Positions 18,111 to 27,496 of a DNA stretch of 64,000 nt are shown piece after piece. A program made the position numbers and the translations under genes. This DNA is from Cloacibacillus sp. An23 (GTDB taxonomy: Bacteria; Synergistota; Synergistia; Synergistales; Synergistaceae): NCBI RefSeq assembly GCF_002159945.1, contig NZ_NFJQ01000008.1, positions 124,001-188,000 of the forward strand, in the 5' to 3' direction. Every line of letters begins with the position of its first letter. Position 1 is the first letter of the stretch. Below the pieces are notes generated by a model, which saw only the letters and a program-made list of their open reading frames with translations, did not search any database and was not told the DNA's origin.

Positions 18111-18998
18111 ATGTACATAAGCATGACCGGCTTCAGCCGCTCCCAGATACAGACTAAATGGGGAACAGTCGTAATAGAGCTTTCCAGCGTCAACCACCGC
18201 TATCAGGAAATTTCCGTGCGTCTCCCGAGGGAGTTTGCGAGCTGGGAGCCGTGGTTCCACCAGAATCTGAGAAAAACATTCCGCCGCGGCAAGGTGCAGC
18301 TCCGCATGGAGGTGCTATGGGCGCAGGATTTCAAGACCGGGCGCGTCAACAGGGACGTGCTCGCCGCCTACTGCGGAGAAATGTCGGCGGCGCGCCGCGC
18401 GCTGGGATTCGTCCCCGACGTGGACGTCGAGCGCGTCGCGCTCTTCCCCGGCGTGCTCGACATGCCGAAGTTCGAGGACGAAGATGATTCGCAGGCCGTC
18501 GAGGAGGCTTTCAAGACGCTTCTCGAAGAGGCCGCGGCGTCGTGGAACAAGATGCGCGCGCTCGAAGGCTCGCACCTGCGCGAGGAGGTGCTGCGCCACC
18601 TCGCGGAGCTCGAGCGGCTCGCCGCCGAGATAGAGGCGAAGTGGCTGCCGGCGCGCGACGCGGCATTCGAGGCGATGAAGGCGCGCGTCACGGAGGCTCT
18701 TGAAAAGATAGGCGAGAAGCTCGAAGAGCAGCGCTACATGCAGGAGATAGTCCTGCTGACCGACAAATGGGACGTCGCGGAGGAGCTCGCGCGGCTCAAG
18801 AGCCACATAGCGAAATTCCGCGCCGCCGGAGATTCCGACGAAAGCGCGGGGCGCAAGCTCGACTTCATAGTGCAGGAGATGAACCGCGAGGTCAACACGC
18901 TAGACTCGAAGGTCGCGGATGCCGAGATACGCTGGCTCGCCGTGGAGGCGAAGGCCGCGCTCGAACGCATCCGTGAGCAGATACAGAATCTGGAATAG
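18111..18998 (+). CDS. yicC: YicC/YloC-family endoribonuclease
   Basis: A 295-residue protein starting MYISMTGFSRSQ, the hallmark of the YicC/YloC family, and ending with the conserved KLDFIVQEMNREVNTLDSK and EAKAALERIREQIQNLE. Members act as RNA endonucleases in E. coli and Bacillus. The ATG follows GAAAGGTGG. The order yicC-remA-gmk-rpoZ-coaBC-priA is a widely conserved block. Confidence 0.94.
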   Translation: MYISMTGFSRSQIQTKWGTVVIELSSVNHRYQEISVRLPREFASWEPWFHQNLRKTFRRGKVQLRMEVLWAQDFKTGRVNRDVLAAYCGEMSAARRALGFVPDVDVERVALFPGVLDMPKFEDEDDSQAVEEAFKTLLEEAAASWNKMRALEGSHLREEVLRHLAELERLAAEIEAKWLPARDAAFEAMKARVTEALEKIGEKLEEQRYMQEIVLLTDKWDVAEELARLKSHIAKFRAAGDSDESAGRKLDFIVQEMNREVNTLDSKVADAEIRWLAVEAKAALERIREQIQNLE

Positions 18999-19007
18999 CT
19001 GGGACGC

Positions 19008-19253
19008 ATGACGCAGAAACTTCTCCACGTAGGCTTCGGCAACATGGTCGTCGCCGAGCGCGTAGTCGCGCTCATCAGCCCGGACTCCGCTCCGATACGC
19101 CGCCTCAAGGACGAGGCGCGCGAGGCGGGGCTTCTGGTGGACGTCACGCAGGGACGCAAGACGCGCTCGATACTTATAATGGACAGCCGCCACGTTATAC
19201 TCTCCGCCATACAGCCGGAGACGATAACGGCGCGCTTCGAAGGGGAGGCGTAG
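19008..19253 (+). CDS. remA: RemA-like regulatory protein (DUF370)
   Basis: An 81-residue protein with the DUF370 signature: [25 protein letters not shown] (split over residues 8-32), [14 protein letters not shown], and [11 protein letters not shown]. In Bacillus RemA is a DNA-binding regulator of matrix and osmoprotection genes. In this operon position between yicC and gmk it is broadly conserved, but its role outside Bacilli is not known. Confidence 0.9.
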   Translation: MTQKLLHVGFGNMVVAERVVALISPDSAPIRRLKDEAREAGLLVDVTQGRKTRSILIMDSRHVILSAIQPETITARFEGEA

Positions 19254-19256
19254 GCC

Positions 19257-19826
19257 GTGAAGGGACGGCTTTATATATTCTCCGGCCCCGCGGGGGTCGG
19301 CAAGGGGACTTTGCTGCGCCGGGCGTTTGAAAAGCTGAGCAACATAAAATATTCCGTCTCGTGTACGACGCGCGCGCCGAGGCCGGAGCTCGACAAAGAG
19401 GGCGAGACCTACTACTTCGTCACTGAAGATGAGTTCCGCCGCAGAATAGCCGACGGGGACTTTCTCGAATACGCCGAGGTTCACGGGCATCTCTACGGCA
19501 CGCGGCGCGACATAGTTGAAAAAGCTCTCGACTCCGGCACCGACATCGTGCTCGAGATAGACGTGCAGGGCGCGCGCATAGTAAAAGAAAAAATGCCGGA
19601 GGCGGTGACGGTCTTCGTAAAGCCGCCGTCGATGGAAGAGCTGCGCCGCCGCCTCAGAGGACGCGGAAGCGAGCCGCCGGAGGAGCAGGCGCTCAGGATA
19701 AAGAACGCGGAGGCCGAGATAGCCTGCGCTGACAGCTACGACTACGTTGTTGTGAACGACGACCTCGACAGGGCCGTCGACGAGATTATAAATATAGTGA
19801 AGGAAAACAGGGAGGAACAACGATGA
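19257..19826 (+). CDS. gmk: guanylate kinase
   Basis: Phosphorylates GMP to GDP. The 189-residue protein has the P-loop GPAGVGKGT at residues 10-18 (a variant of GPSGVGKGT), the GMP-binding SCTTRAPRPEL and GETYYFVT elements, and EIDVQGAR near residue 100. It starts at GTG 19257 after AGGGGAGG and overlaps rpoZ by four bases (ATGA). Confidence 0.96.
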   Translation: MKGRLYIFSGPAGVGKGTLLRRAFEKLSNIKYSVSCTTRAPRPELDKEGETYYFVTEDEFRRRIADGDFLEYAEVHGHLYGTRRDIVEKALDSGTDIVLEIDVQGARIVKEKMPEAVTVFVKPPSMEELRRRLRGRGSEPPEEQALRIKNAEAEIACADSYDYVVVNDDLDRAVDEIINIVKENREEQR

Positions 19827-20047
19827 TATATATGGATCTCGAAAAAATATACCGTGAAAGGGACATTCCCAACAAGTACATACTGACGCTCGTCATAGCG
19901 GCGCGCGCGAGACAGCTCAGCGAACGCCGCGACCTTTCTGGAGACGAGAAATACATCTCGATGGCGGTAGACGACGTGACGAACGGACGCATCGCCTACC
20001 GCATAGTGGACCCGCTCCCGAAGCAGGAAAATGAGCCCGCGGCCTAG
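19823..20047 (+). CDS. rpoZ: RNA polymerase omega subunit
   Basis: A 74-residue protein that helps RNA polymerase assembly. It shows the omega pattern in compact form: IPNKYILTLVIAARARQL near residues 16-33, then KYISMAVDDVTNGRIAYRI. Its short length is normal. The start overlaps the gmk stop and its end overlaps coaBC by 17 bp. Confidence 0.9.
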   Translation: MIYMDLEKIYRERDIPNKYILTLVIAARARQLSERRDLSGDEKYISMAVDDVTNGRIAYRIVDPLPKQENEPAA

Positions 20048-21242
20048 GCGGATACTCTTCGGCGTCAGCGGAGGCATCGCCGCCTACAAGGCGCCGGACA
20101 TACTGCACGGCTGGGTCAAGCTCGGCTTCGAGGTCGAGACGGTGCTGACCGAGGCCGCCGAGCAATTTGTCAGCCCGCTCGCCCTCTCGACGCTCAGCAA
20201 GCGCCGCATATGGCGCGAGCGCGATTTCCTCTCAGCCGAATACGGCTGGCAGATACCGCACATTTCGCTCACAGATTGGGCCGACCTGTTCGTAATCGCA
20301 CCGTGCACGGCGAACGTTCTGCGCGCCGCGGCGCAGGGCGACGGTTCGACTTTGCTCGGCGCGGCTCTGCTTGCGAATACAAAGCCGCTTCTGCTCTTCC
20401 CCGCGATGAACAGCAAGATGCTCGCGAGCGGCCCCGTGCGCGAGAACATAAGGATATTGGAAGAACGCGGGGCCGAAATAGTGGACCCGGACAGCGGCCT
20501 GCTCGCCTGCGGCTACGAGGGCAAGGGACGTATGCCCTCGGCCGCCGTCATAAACGACTATGTGCTGCGCGCGCTCTGCGATAAAAAGGACTTCGCCGGG
20601 ATGCGCGTCGCCGTCACCGCGGGGCCGACGCACGAGTATATCGACCCGGTGCGCTTCATCAGCAACCCAAGCAGCGGCAAGATGGGCTACGCGATAGCCG
20701 AGGAGGCGTGGCGGCGCGGAGCAGAGGTGACGCTGATAACCGGGCCGTCGGCGCTGCGCCGGCCGGCGGGGCTCGAGGTAGTCGAGGTCGTCAGCGCGCA
20801 AGATATGTACCAAGCCTGCATGAAGTCCGCCGAGACGGCTGACGTCATAGTAAAAGCCGCCGCCGTCGGCGATTACAGGGCGGCGGAACGCTCGGAGCAG
20901 AAGATAAAGCGCGGCGGTAAGGACACGCTTACGCTTGAGCTCGTACAGAACCCGGACATAGCCGCCGAACTCGGGCGGCGCAAGAGGCCGGGGCAGCTTC
21001 TCATAGGCTTCGCGGCCGAGACGCAGAACGTCCTCGAAAACGCTCAGAAGAAAATGTCCGAAAAAAATCTCGACATGATAGTCTCTAACGATGTGCTCGC
21101 GCCGGGCGCGGGCTTCGCCGTGGACACCAACGCTATAACGATAATGGCGCGCGGCGCGGAGCCGCTGCGCTTCTCCGGGACGAAAGAGGAATCGGCGGCG
21201 GTCATACTCGATTCCGTATCGGCGCTCGCCGCCGGGAGATAA
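20031..21242 (+). CDS. coaBC: bifunctional phosphopantothenoylcysteine decarboxylase/synthetase
   Basis: Carries out two coenzyme A synthesis steps. The N-terminal CoaC flavoprotein domain starts RRILFGVSGGIAAYKAPD and has the FPAMNSKM loop near residue 124. The C-terminal CoaB domain has the GPTHEYIDPVRFISNPSSGKMG stretch (near residues 198-219) and the NDVLAPGAGF element near residue 350. Length of 403 is typical. The 3' end overlaps the priA start by one base. Confidence 0.95.
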   Translation: MSPRPRRILFGVSGGIAAYKAPDILHGWVKLGFEVETVLTEAAEQFVSPLALSTLSKRRIWRERDFLSAEYGWQIPHISLTDWADLFVIAPCTANVLRAAAQGDGSTLLGAALLANTKPLLLFPAMNSKMLASGPVRENIRILEERGAEIVDPDSGLLACGYEGKGRMPSAAVINDYVLRALCDKKDFAGMRVAVTAGPTHEYIDPVRFISNPSSGKMGYAIAEEAWRRGAEVTLITGPSALRRPAGLEVVEVVSAQDMYQACMKSAETADVIVKAAAVGDYRAAERSEQKIKRGGKDTLTLELVQNPDIAAELGRRKRPGQLLIGFAAETQNVLENAQKKMSEKNLDMIVSNDVLAPGAGFAVDTNAITIMARGAEPLRFSGTKEESAAVILDSVSALAAGR

Positions 21243-23017
21243 TGCCTTTCGTACACGCGATATTTCCGGCCCCTTGGTGGACGCCGCTCTCCTACGAATG
21301 GGAGACGGAGCTCGCCGAGGGGCTTCGCGTATCCGCTCCGCTCGGGCGCGGGAACAGGATAGGCGTCACGGTGAACTCGCGCGGGAGCTTCGACGCTTCG
21401 AAGATAAAGCGGCTCGCCGGCGTGATCGACGAACGCCCGCCGCTGCCGCCCGAGCTCTGGAAGCTGATAAAATGGTTCGGCTTGACGTGGTTTATAGGAG
21501 CGGGCTTCGCGATGAAAACGCTGCTGCCGTCGAAATTCTTTTCGGATGAAGCTCTGCCGCCGAGGCCCGCGTGCGAAAACCGCGGAATTTTCTCCGCAGA
21601 ATGCTTTTACGACACGGACTATAAAAAAAGATGGGAGCGCTACAGAAGCGTGCTTGAGGAGGGGGCTCCGGCGCTCGCGCTGTTTCCCGAGGCCGTCATG
21701 GCGCGCGCCTTCTGGGAAAGTTTGCCGCCTTCGCTACGCGATGAAGGCGCGCTGTGGCCCGACGGCCCGTCGAAGCAGTGGAAACTGTGGAAGCTCGCGC
21801 TCGAAGGCGGCCTCCGTTTCATCGTCGGCCCGCCGGGCGCGTCGTTCGTCCCGCTCGCCGGGCTTTCGGCGATAATAATGGACGAAGAGAACCAGGGCGG
21901 ATGGCGCTCTCAGAAACACCCGGTATTCAACGCGCGCCCGCTGCTCGGAAAGCGCGCAGAATTCGCCGGGGCGCGCTTCGTTCTCGGAGGCTCCATGCCA
22001 TCGGCGAAAAGCTTCCTGTCCATGAACCCGCGCGTCGGAGACAACGGCGGCGAGCCGCGGCTGATATTCGTCGATACGAAAGAGGCGCAGGCGTCGGAAT
22101 TCGCGGCCCTCACCGGAAAGCTCTCGATAAGCGTGCCGCTGCTGCGCGAAACTGCGGCGGCGCGCTCGCGCGGCGAATGGGTCATGTGGCTTCTCGACCG
22201 CAAAGGCTACGCCGGCGAGCTCTGCTGCGAGGAGTGCGGCTGGAGCGCGCGCTGTCCGCGCTGCGGTTCCGCCATGCGCTGGGAAGAACGCCGCGGGAGG
22301 CTGCGCTGCGTATCATGCGGAGAATGCGCGCCGCTGCCAGAGCGCTGCCCGAACTGCGGCGGCATGCTCATGCGCGGCTCGCGCCCTGGGCTCGAAGCCC
22401 TATTCGAGCGGGCCGGCGGCGCGCTGCGCGGAAGATACGGCGGCGTACTGCTCTTCCAGAACGACGGAGAAAAAATCCCCCAGGCGGAAGAGCTCGCGGA
22501 ACAATATCCGCACGGCGCGCTGCTCATAGGTACGCGCGGCCTGCTCTCGCTCTGCGGCGGCCTGTCGCCCTCCGTGATCGGCTGGATAGACGCCGACGCA
22601 GAGGCCCGCTCCGAGGGCTACGACGCGCGCGCGCGCGCCTACGCGATGCTCTGGGAATCAATGTGGCGCGGCGGCGAGAGGCGCGTCGTCGTCCAGAGCC
22701 GCCGTCCCGGAACCGGCTGGCAGGACGGCCTGCGGCGCGGCTGGCGCAGTTTCTGGCGCAGGGAGCTTTCGGAGCGCGCGGAGCTTGAGCTGCCGCCCTT
22801 CGTGCCGATGATAAAGATAACCGCGGCGCGCTCCGCCCTGCGCGAGATCGCCTCCAAGCTCGAGGAGGCCGGCGTGGACTGCTGGCAGTCGGACGAAGAG
22901 GCCGCGCTCTGGGCGCGCACGAAACGTTTCGCGGCGCTCGGCGCGATACTCTCCCCTTATTTCTCCATATCTAGGTCTGGAAAAGCTTTTCCCTCTGTAT
23001 TATTATATCTAGACTGA
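21242..23017 (+). CDS. priA: PriA-like replication restart protein lacking helicase ATPase motifs
   Basis: A 591-residue PriA homologue, clearly shorter than the usual 700-800. The N-terminal DNA-binding domain begins VHAIFPAPWWTPLSYEWE. The Walker A region expected before residue 200 is absent. The Walker B position reads DEEN instead of DEEH, and motif III reads GGSMPSAKS instead of GSATPS. The eight zinc-binding cysteines are intact (CCEECGWSARCPRC and CVSCGECAPLPERCPNC, near residues 326-380), as is the C-terminal fold (ELPPFVPMIKI). It probably loads replication proteins but cannot unwind DNA. Position after coaBC confirms orthology. Confidence 0.85.
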   Translation: MPFVHAIFPAPWWTPLSYEWETELAEGLRVSAPLGRGNRIGVTVNSRGSFDASKIKRLAGVIDERPPLPPELWKLIKWFGLTWFIGAGFAMKTLLPSKFFSDEALPPRPACENRGIFSAECFYDTDYKKRWERYRSVLEEGAPALALFPEAVMARAFWESLPPSLRDEGALWPDGPSKQWKLWKLALEGGLRFIVGPPGASFVPLAGLSAIIMDEENQGGWRSQKHPVFNARPLLGKRAEFAGARFVLGGSMPSAKSFLSMNPRVGDNGGEPRLIFVDTKEAQASEFAALTGKLSISVPLLRETAAARSRGEWVMWLLDRKGYAGELCCEECGWSARCPRCGSAMRWEERRGRLRCVSCGECAPLPERCPNCGGMLMRGSRPGLEALFERAGGALRGRYGGVLLFQNDGEKIPQAEELAEQYPHGALLIGTRGLLSLCGGLSPSVIGWIDADAEARSEGYDARARAYAMLWESMWRGGERRVVVQSRRPGTGWQDGLRRGWRSFWRRELSERAELELPPFVPMIKITAARSALREIASKLEEAGVDCWQSDEEAALWARTKRFAALGAILSPYFSISRSGKAFPSVLLYLD

Positions 23018-23062
23018 GGGCATAGCCCCTCCGCTTCGGCGTGCACCAAAGAACCTGGGGGT

Positions 23063-23341
23063 ATGGACGGAATGAAAGCGCTAGTCACGGTACTGGGAAA
23101 AGACAAGGTCGGCATCATCGCGAGCGTATGCACATACCTCGCCGGCAAAAACGTCAACGTGCTCGAAATCTCACAGACGATAGTCAATGGATACTTCGAC
23201 ATGCTCATGATAATCGACGTGACCGAGGCGACCTGCTCGCCCGGCGAGCTTGCTGGCGGCCTCGAGGAACTGGGCGGAGAGATAGGCCTCATGATAAAAT
23301 TCCAGCGTGAAGAAATATTCGAAAGCATGCACAGGATATAA
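23063..23341 (+). CDS. ACT-domain protein (UPF0237 family)
   Basis: A 92-residue single ACT domain: MKALVTVLGKDKVGIIASV at the start and the NVLEISQTIVNGYFDMLMII strand-helix pattern. ACT domains bind small ligands such as amino acids. It is paired with a DUF711/UPF0210 gene 3 bp downstream, a partnership seen in many bacteria and archaea. The start could also be the ATG at 23072. Confidence 0.88.
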   Translation: MDGMKALVTVLGKDKVGIIASVCTYLAGKNVNVLEISQTIVNGYFDMLMIIDVTEATCSPGELAGGLEELGGEIGLMIKFQREEIFESMHRI

Positions 23342-23344
23342 AAA

Positions 23345-24703
23345 ATGATTAGCAGATCAGAAGCGCGCTGGACGAACGAGATGATCCTCGAAGAGAACCT
23401 CGACGTCCGCACCATAACGATGGGCATAAACATACTCGACTGCGCGGACCCAGACGAAAAAAAATTCTGCACAAAGCTGTACGACAGGATAACTAAGACG
23501 GCGGAAAACCTCGTGCGAGTCGGAGACGACATAGCGGTCGAGTTCGGCATCCCGATAGTCAATAAAAGAATATCCGTGACGCCGGTCGCTATAGCAGCGG
23601 CCTGCTGCGAGACCGACAGCTACGTCGAGATAGCGCGCACGCTCGACCGCGCTGCGGAAGAGGTCGGAGTCAACTTCATCGGCGGCTTCTCCGCTCTCGT
23701 CCAGAAAGGCACGGCGGCATCCGACCAGAAACTCATCAACTCGATACCGGAGGCGCTCGCAGTCACGGAGCGCGTCTGCTCGTCCGTCAACCTCGGCTCC
23801 AGCCGTTCCGGCATCAACATGGACGCCGTGAAAGAAATGGGCGGCGTTATAAAAGAGACGGCCTTCCTGACGAAGGACAAGGATTCGCTCGGATGCGCCA
23901 AATTCGTCGTTTTCTGCAACGCCGTCGAGGACAACCCGTTCATGGCTGGGGCCTTCCACGGCGTAGGCGAGCGCGACTGCGCGATAAACGTCGGAGTAAG
24001 CGGCCCAGGCGTCGTTAAGCGCGCGCTCGAAGAAGTACGCGGCGCGGACTTCGAGACGCTCTGCGAGACAGTCAAAAAAACGGCCTTCCGCATAACGCGC
24101 GTCGGGCAGCTCGTCGCGCGCGAGGCGTCGGAACGCCTCGGCGTTCCATTCGGAATCATCGACCTCTCGCTCGCGCCGACCCCGGCGATAGGCGACAGCG
24201 TCGCCGAGATACTGCAGGAGATGGGGCTCGAACGCGCCGGCGCCCCAGGCACCACGGCGGCGATAGCCATACTCAACGACAACGTCAAAAAAGGAGGCGT
24301 CATGGCCTCGTCCTACGTCGGAGGCCTCAGCGGGGCCTTCATCCCGGTCAGCGAAGACCACGGCATGATAGAGGCGGTGGAGGCGGGCGCGCTGACGCTC
24401 GACAAGCTCGAGGCGATGACATGCGTCTGCTCCGTCGGCCTAGACATGATAGCGCTTCCAGGCGAAACGCCGGCGGAGACCATATCGGGCATAATCGCCG
24501 ACGAAATGGCGATAGGCATGATAAACAATAAAACGACCGCAGTGCGCGTCATTCCGGTATACGGCAAAGTGGCGGGGGAGACCGTGACCTTCGGCGGACT
24601 GCTTGGCTACGCGCCAATAATGCCGGTCAACAGGTTCGACTGCTCGGCGTTCGTCGGCCGCGGCGGAAGGATTCCGGCGCCGATACACAGCTTCAAAAAC
24701 TAA
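23345..24703 (+). CDS. DUF711/UPF0210 family protein
   Basis: A 452-residue protein with the DUF711 landmarks: [16 protein letters not shown] near the N-terminus, [12 protein letters not shown] near residue 117, the [17 protein letters not shown] segment near 208 and [18 protein letters not shown] near 277. The fold is related to glycyl-radical enzymes, but a functional glycyl radical site was not recognised here. Function unknown; it probably acts with the upstream ACT protein. Confidence 0.9.
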   Translation: MISRSEARWTNEMILEENLDVRTITMGINILDCADPDEKKFCTKLYDRITKTAENLVRVGDDIAVEFGIPIVNKRISVTPVAIAAACCETDSYVEIARTLDRAAEEVGVNFIGGFSALVQKGTAASDQKLINSIPEALAVTERVCSSVNLGSSRSGINMDAVKEMGGVIKETAFLTKDKDSLGCAKFVVFCNAVEDNPFMAGAFHGVGERDCAINVGVSGPGVVKRALEEVRGADFETLCETVKKTAFRITRVGQLVAREASERLGVPFGIIDLSLAPTPAIGDSVAEILQEMGLERAGAPGTTAAIAILNDNVKKGGVMASSYVGGLSGAFIPVSEDHGMIEAVEAGALTLDKLEAMTCVCSVGLDMIALPGETPAETISGIIADEMAIGMINNKTTAVRVIPVYGKVAGETVTFGGLLGYAPIMPVNRFDCSAFVGRGGRIPAPIHSFKN

Positions 24704-24724
24704 AGAAAAGAGAGCGTAAACACA

Positions 24725-26035
24725 ATGGCTATAGCAGCGATCGTCGGCAGGCCCAACGTCGGCAAATCTTCCATATTCAACCGGATACTGGGAAAACGCG
24801 CCGCGATAGTGGACGACCAGCCCGGAGTCACGAGAGACAGGCTCTACGGAGAAACCGAATGGGGCGGCAAAAAATTCTACATCGTGGACACGGGCGGCAT
24901 CCGTTCCGAGACTGAGCATCCGTTCATGGACCTCATAGAAAAGCAGGTCGACCTCGCAGTCGACGAAAGCGGCGTGATAATCTTCGTCGTAGACGGCAAG
25001 ACCGGCGTCACGCCGACCGACGAGGACATAGCGCACAAGCTGCGCAGAAGCGGCAAGCCCGTCGTCGTAGCGATGAACAAGCTCGACAACTCAAATCAGG
25101 AAGACGCCATGATAGGCGAGGCCTACGGACTCGGATTCGACGAGGTCGTAGGCGTCAGCGCCGAGCACAACAGCGGATTCAACGAACTCATGGACATAGT
25201 CGCCTCGAAGCTCGAGGACGAAGAGCTGGACGAGGATACTGACGAAATCCGCGTGACTCTCGTCGGACGCCCTAACGTCGGCAAGTCGAGCCTGCTCAAC
25301 GCCTTCGCGGGAGAGGAGCGCTCGATGGTCAGCGACATAGCCGGCACCACGCGCGACGTCGTAGACTCCGTCGTCGAGATCGGAGGCAAAAAATTCCGCT
25401 TCCTCGACACGGCAGGGCTGCGGCGCAAAAGCCGGGTGAATTCCGCGCTTGAATACTACTCCAACGTGCGCACCTACCAGGCGATAGACCGCTGCCACGT
25501 CGCGCTTGTGCTGCTCGACGCGCAGGATCTCCTTACGGAGCAGGACAAACGTCTCGTAGGTCAGGTGCTCGAGCGCGGCAAGGGACTTGTGCTGGTAGTC
25601 AACAAATGGGACCTGGCGCCGAAAGAGGAAAAGGTAGGCGACGTCGTGACGAAAAAACTCATCGACGAGCTTCCGCTCGCCGCGCACGCGCCGCGCGTAT
25701 TCATCTCGGCTCTGTCCGGGCGCAGCCTGGGCAAGCTGCCGGAGCTGATACTCAAGGTCGAAGAGAACCGCCGCCGGAGGATAGCGACGTCGGAGCTGAA
25801 CAGGCTCGTCAAGGAAGTGCTCGTATTCGACCGCATGCCGGGAGACGGCAAAGGCCACAGCCTCAAAGTCTACTATTGCACACAGGCCGACGGAGCGCCC
25901 CCCGCGTTCGTCTTCTTCGTCAACGATCCCGAGCTTTCGTCGAAGAGCTTCAAAAGGCGCCTCGAGAACCTACTGCGGGAAATGGCGGATTTTTCCGGCG
26001 TTCCGATAAAGATTTTCATGAGAAGCAAAAACTAG
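24725..26035 (+). CDS. der: ribosome biogenesis GTPase Der
   Basis: A double-GTPase needed for 50S assembly. The 436-residue protein has two G domains with P-loops GRPNVGKSS at residues 8-16 and again near 184-192, NKLD and NKWD specificity motifs, and a C-terminal KH-like domain (FDRMPGDGKGHSLKVYYCTQ). Length is standard. Confidence 0.98.
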   Translation: MAIAAIVGRPNVGKSSIFNRILGKRAAIVDDQPGVTRDRLYGETEWGGKKFYIVDTGGIRSETEHPFMDLIEKQVDLAVDESGVIIFVVDGKTGVTPTDEDIAHKLRRSGKPVVVAMNKLDNSNQEDAMIGEAYGLGFDEVVGVSAEHNSGFNELMDIVASKLEDEELDEDTDEIRVTLVGRPNVGKSSLLNAFAGEERSMVSDIAGTTRDVVDSVVEIGGKKFRFLDTAGLRRKSRVNSALEYYSNVRTYQAIDRCHVALVLLDAQDLLTEQDKRLVGQVLERGKGLVLVVNKWDLAPKEEKVGDVVTKKLIDELPLAAHAPRVFISALSGRSLGKLPELILKVEENRRRRIATSELNRLVKEVLVFDRMPGDGKGHSLKVYYCTQADGAPPAFVFFVNDPELSSKSFKRRLENLLREMADFSGVPIKIFMRSKN

Positions 26036-26077
26036 CGTAAAAGTCGCTGTCAGAGCTAATTTTCTAATGTCAAGGTC

Positions 26078-26106
26078 TTGACGTTGCGGGCTTTTATCTG
26101 TATAAA
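26078..26106 (+). promoter_or_regulatory. promoter of the HU gene
   Basis: TTGACG (26078-26083), 17-bp spacer, TATAAA (26101-26106), a near-consensus promoter suited to an abundant protein. Confidence 0.8.
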
Positions 26107-26157
26107 TGCTATGTACTGCGTTAAGGCGGTTCAAATTTGAATGGAGGTGGCATTGCG

Positions 26158-26439
26158 GTGACAAAGACAGACCTCATCAACATCGTGGCCAAAGAGGTAG
26201 AGGGCGTCACTAAGAAAAAGGCGACCGAAGTTGTGGAAGCTATATTCTGCAATATACATGAGGCGCTTCAGAAAGACGAGAAAGTCCAGATTGTAGGTTT
26301 TGGCACGTTTGAAGTTCAGAAGAGGGCCGCGCGCCAGGGACGCAATCCCCAGGATCCGAAGAAAGTTATAGAGATTCCGGCGAAGAACGTACCGGTCTTC
26401 CGCGCCGGGAAGGCGTTAAAGGAAGCCGTAAACAAGTAA
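26158..26439 (+). CDS. hup: HU-family DNA-binding protein
   Basis: A 93-residue nucleoid protein: TKTDLINIVAKE start, VGFGTFEVQKRAARQGRNPQ (split here as the DNA-contacting arm around residues 45-64) and PAKNVPVFRAGKALK at the end. The start is the GTG at 26158, placed by GGAGGTGG 7 nt upstream; the longer frame from TTG 26137 contains that ribosome site. It is a single-gene unit with its own promoter and terminator. Confidence 0.97.
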   Translation: MTKTDLINIVAKEVEGVTKKKATEVVEAIFCNIHEALQKDEKVQIVGFGTFEVQKRAARQGRNPQDPKKVIEIPAKNVPVFRAGKALKEAVNK

Positions 26440-26468
26440 CCGTCTTCTTTAAAGCTTAGATTAGATAA

Positions 26469-26500
26469 ATTCCTTCGCTTCGAGGCGGGGGAATTTTTTT
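26469..26500 (+). terminator. terminator of the HU gene
   Basis: A 10-bp stem (26469-26478 with 26485-26494, two G-T pairs, 6-nt loop) followed by six T residues. Confidence 0.9.
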
Positions 26501-26507
26501 GTCCCTC

Positions 26508-26536
26508 TTGACCTAAACGCGATGTCGCGGTATCAT
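26508..26536 (+). promoter_or_regulatory. promoter of tRNA-Pro
   Basis: TTGACC (26508-26513), 17-bp spacer, TATCAT (26531-26536). Transcription would start a few bases before the mature tRNA. Confidence 0.7.
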
Positions 26537-26549
26537 ACTTTGCGTTGTA

Positions 26550-26627
26550 CGGGATGTAGCGCAGTCTGGCTAGCGTACCTGCATGGGGTGCAGGTGGTCG
26601 GAGGTTCGAATCCTCTCATCCCGACCA
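26550..26627 (+). tRNA. tRNA-Pro(GGG)
   Basis: Full cloverleaf: acceptor CGGGATG/CATCCCG, D stem GCGC/GCGT, anticodon stem CCTGC/GCAGG with loop ATGGGGT (anticodon GGG at 34-36), T stem GGAGG/CCTCT with loop TTCGAAT, and an encoded ACCA end. The GGG anticodon is assigned from the loop position. Confidence 0.95.
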
Positions 26628-26639
26628 TTTGGATCTACG

Positions 26640-26669
26640 GCCCGGCTTCATCAAGAAGCCGGGCTTTTT
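26640..26669 (+). terminator. terminator of tRNA-Pro
   Basis: A perfect stem (26640-26649 with 26655-26664 including the outer G-C) and a run of five T. Confidence 0.92.
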
Positions 26670-26867
26670 GTCCGTCACTACCGCCTGCCGCGCCTCCTGT
26701 ACGCGCGGCGTTTATTTTTAGCCGCCTGCGCATGATATAATATATTAAATTTCGACGTATACGCCGCGCGGGGCCGTTCCGCGTCACATTCGGCCCCTGA
26801 GTCCGGCGCGATGAAGTAAATAATTCGACCAAACCAAAAATAATTGGTAAGAAAGGGCGCTGATAAT

Positions 26868-27419
26868 ATGATAATAGTTAACATCCACGGTTTTGAAAGC
26901 AGCGGGGAGAACAGCAAATATAAATGGCTGAAGAATAATTATTCGTGTGAGATATATTCCCCGACCTTCGATTACAGGAACACTAATCCGCGCATCGTGC
27001 TTAAGACGCTGCGCGGCAGGATAACAGAAGCCGAACGCGCGGGTGAGGGCCCCGTCAGGATAATAGGCTCCAGCCTCGGCGGCTTCTTCGCCAATATCCT
27101 CAACATAATCTTTCCGCACGCGCGGACAGTGCTCCTTAATCCGTGCCTTTTCCCGTTCCTGTCCCTCGGATCTAAATACGACCTCCCGGTATGGATACGC
27201 AAGGAATACGCGTCGCTTGTAAGCGAATACGTCTATGAGCATCCCAACTACGACAACATGATGGTGCTGCTCTCCGAAGAGGACGAAGAGCTGAACCACG
27301 ACGTTCTGACGCGCCCGATGTTTCCGAAGCACTTCAGAAACATTGAGACGGTCCGCGCGACGCACAGGATGGACATCGACGAGGAAATCGGTGAAAAGAT
27401 CAAAAAGTTCTTCGGATAG
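26868..27419 (+). CDS. YqiA/YcfP-like alpha/beta hydrolase (putative esterase)
   Basis: A 183-residue protein starting MIIVNIHGFESSGENSK, with an oxyanion-type HGF and the nucleophile elbow GSSLGG near residue 68, as in UPF0227 esterases. A C-terminal RATHRMD supplies a plausible catalytic His. It probably cleaves small esters in the cytoplasm; the natural substrate is unknown. The ATG at 26868 has AAAGGG upstream. No operon partners. Confidence 0.75.
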   Translation: MIIVNIHGFESSGENSKYKWLKNNYSCEIYSPTFDYRNTNPRIVLKTLRGRITEAERAGEGPVRIIGSSLGGFFANILNIIFPHARTVLLNPCLFPFLSLGSKYDLPVWIRKEYASLVSEYVYEHPNYDNMMVLLSEEDEELNHDVLTRPMFPKHFRNIETVRATHRMDIDEEIGEKIKKFFG

Positions 27420-27440
27420 GGTGCGCCTGACTGTAATGTG

Positions 27441-27468
27441 TTGCTTTTTTTTGAAAAAGTGATACACT
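27441..27468 (+). promoter_or_regulatory. possible promoter of the rimP-nusA-infB operon
   Basis: TTGCTT (27441-27446), 16-bp spacer, TACACT (27463-27468). The match is modest. It precedes the leader hairpin at 27497. Confidence 0.4.
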
Positions 27469-27496
27469 TAACAGACAATTCTGGAGTTAATGCTGG

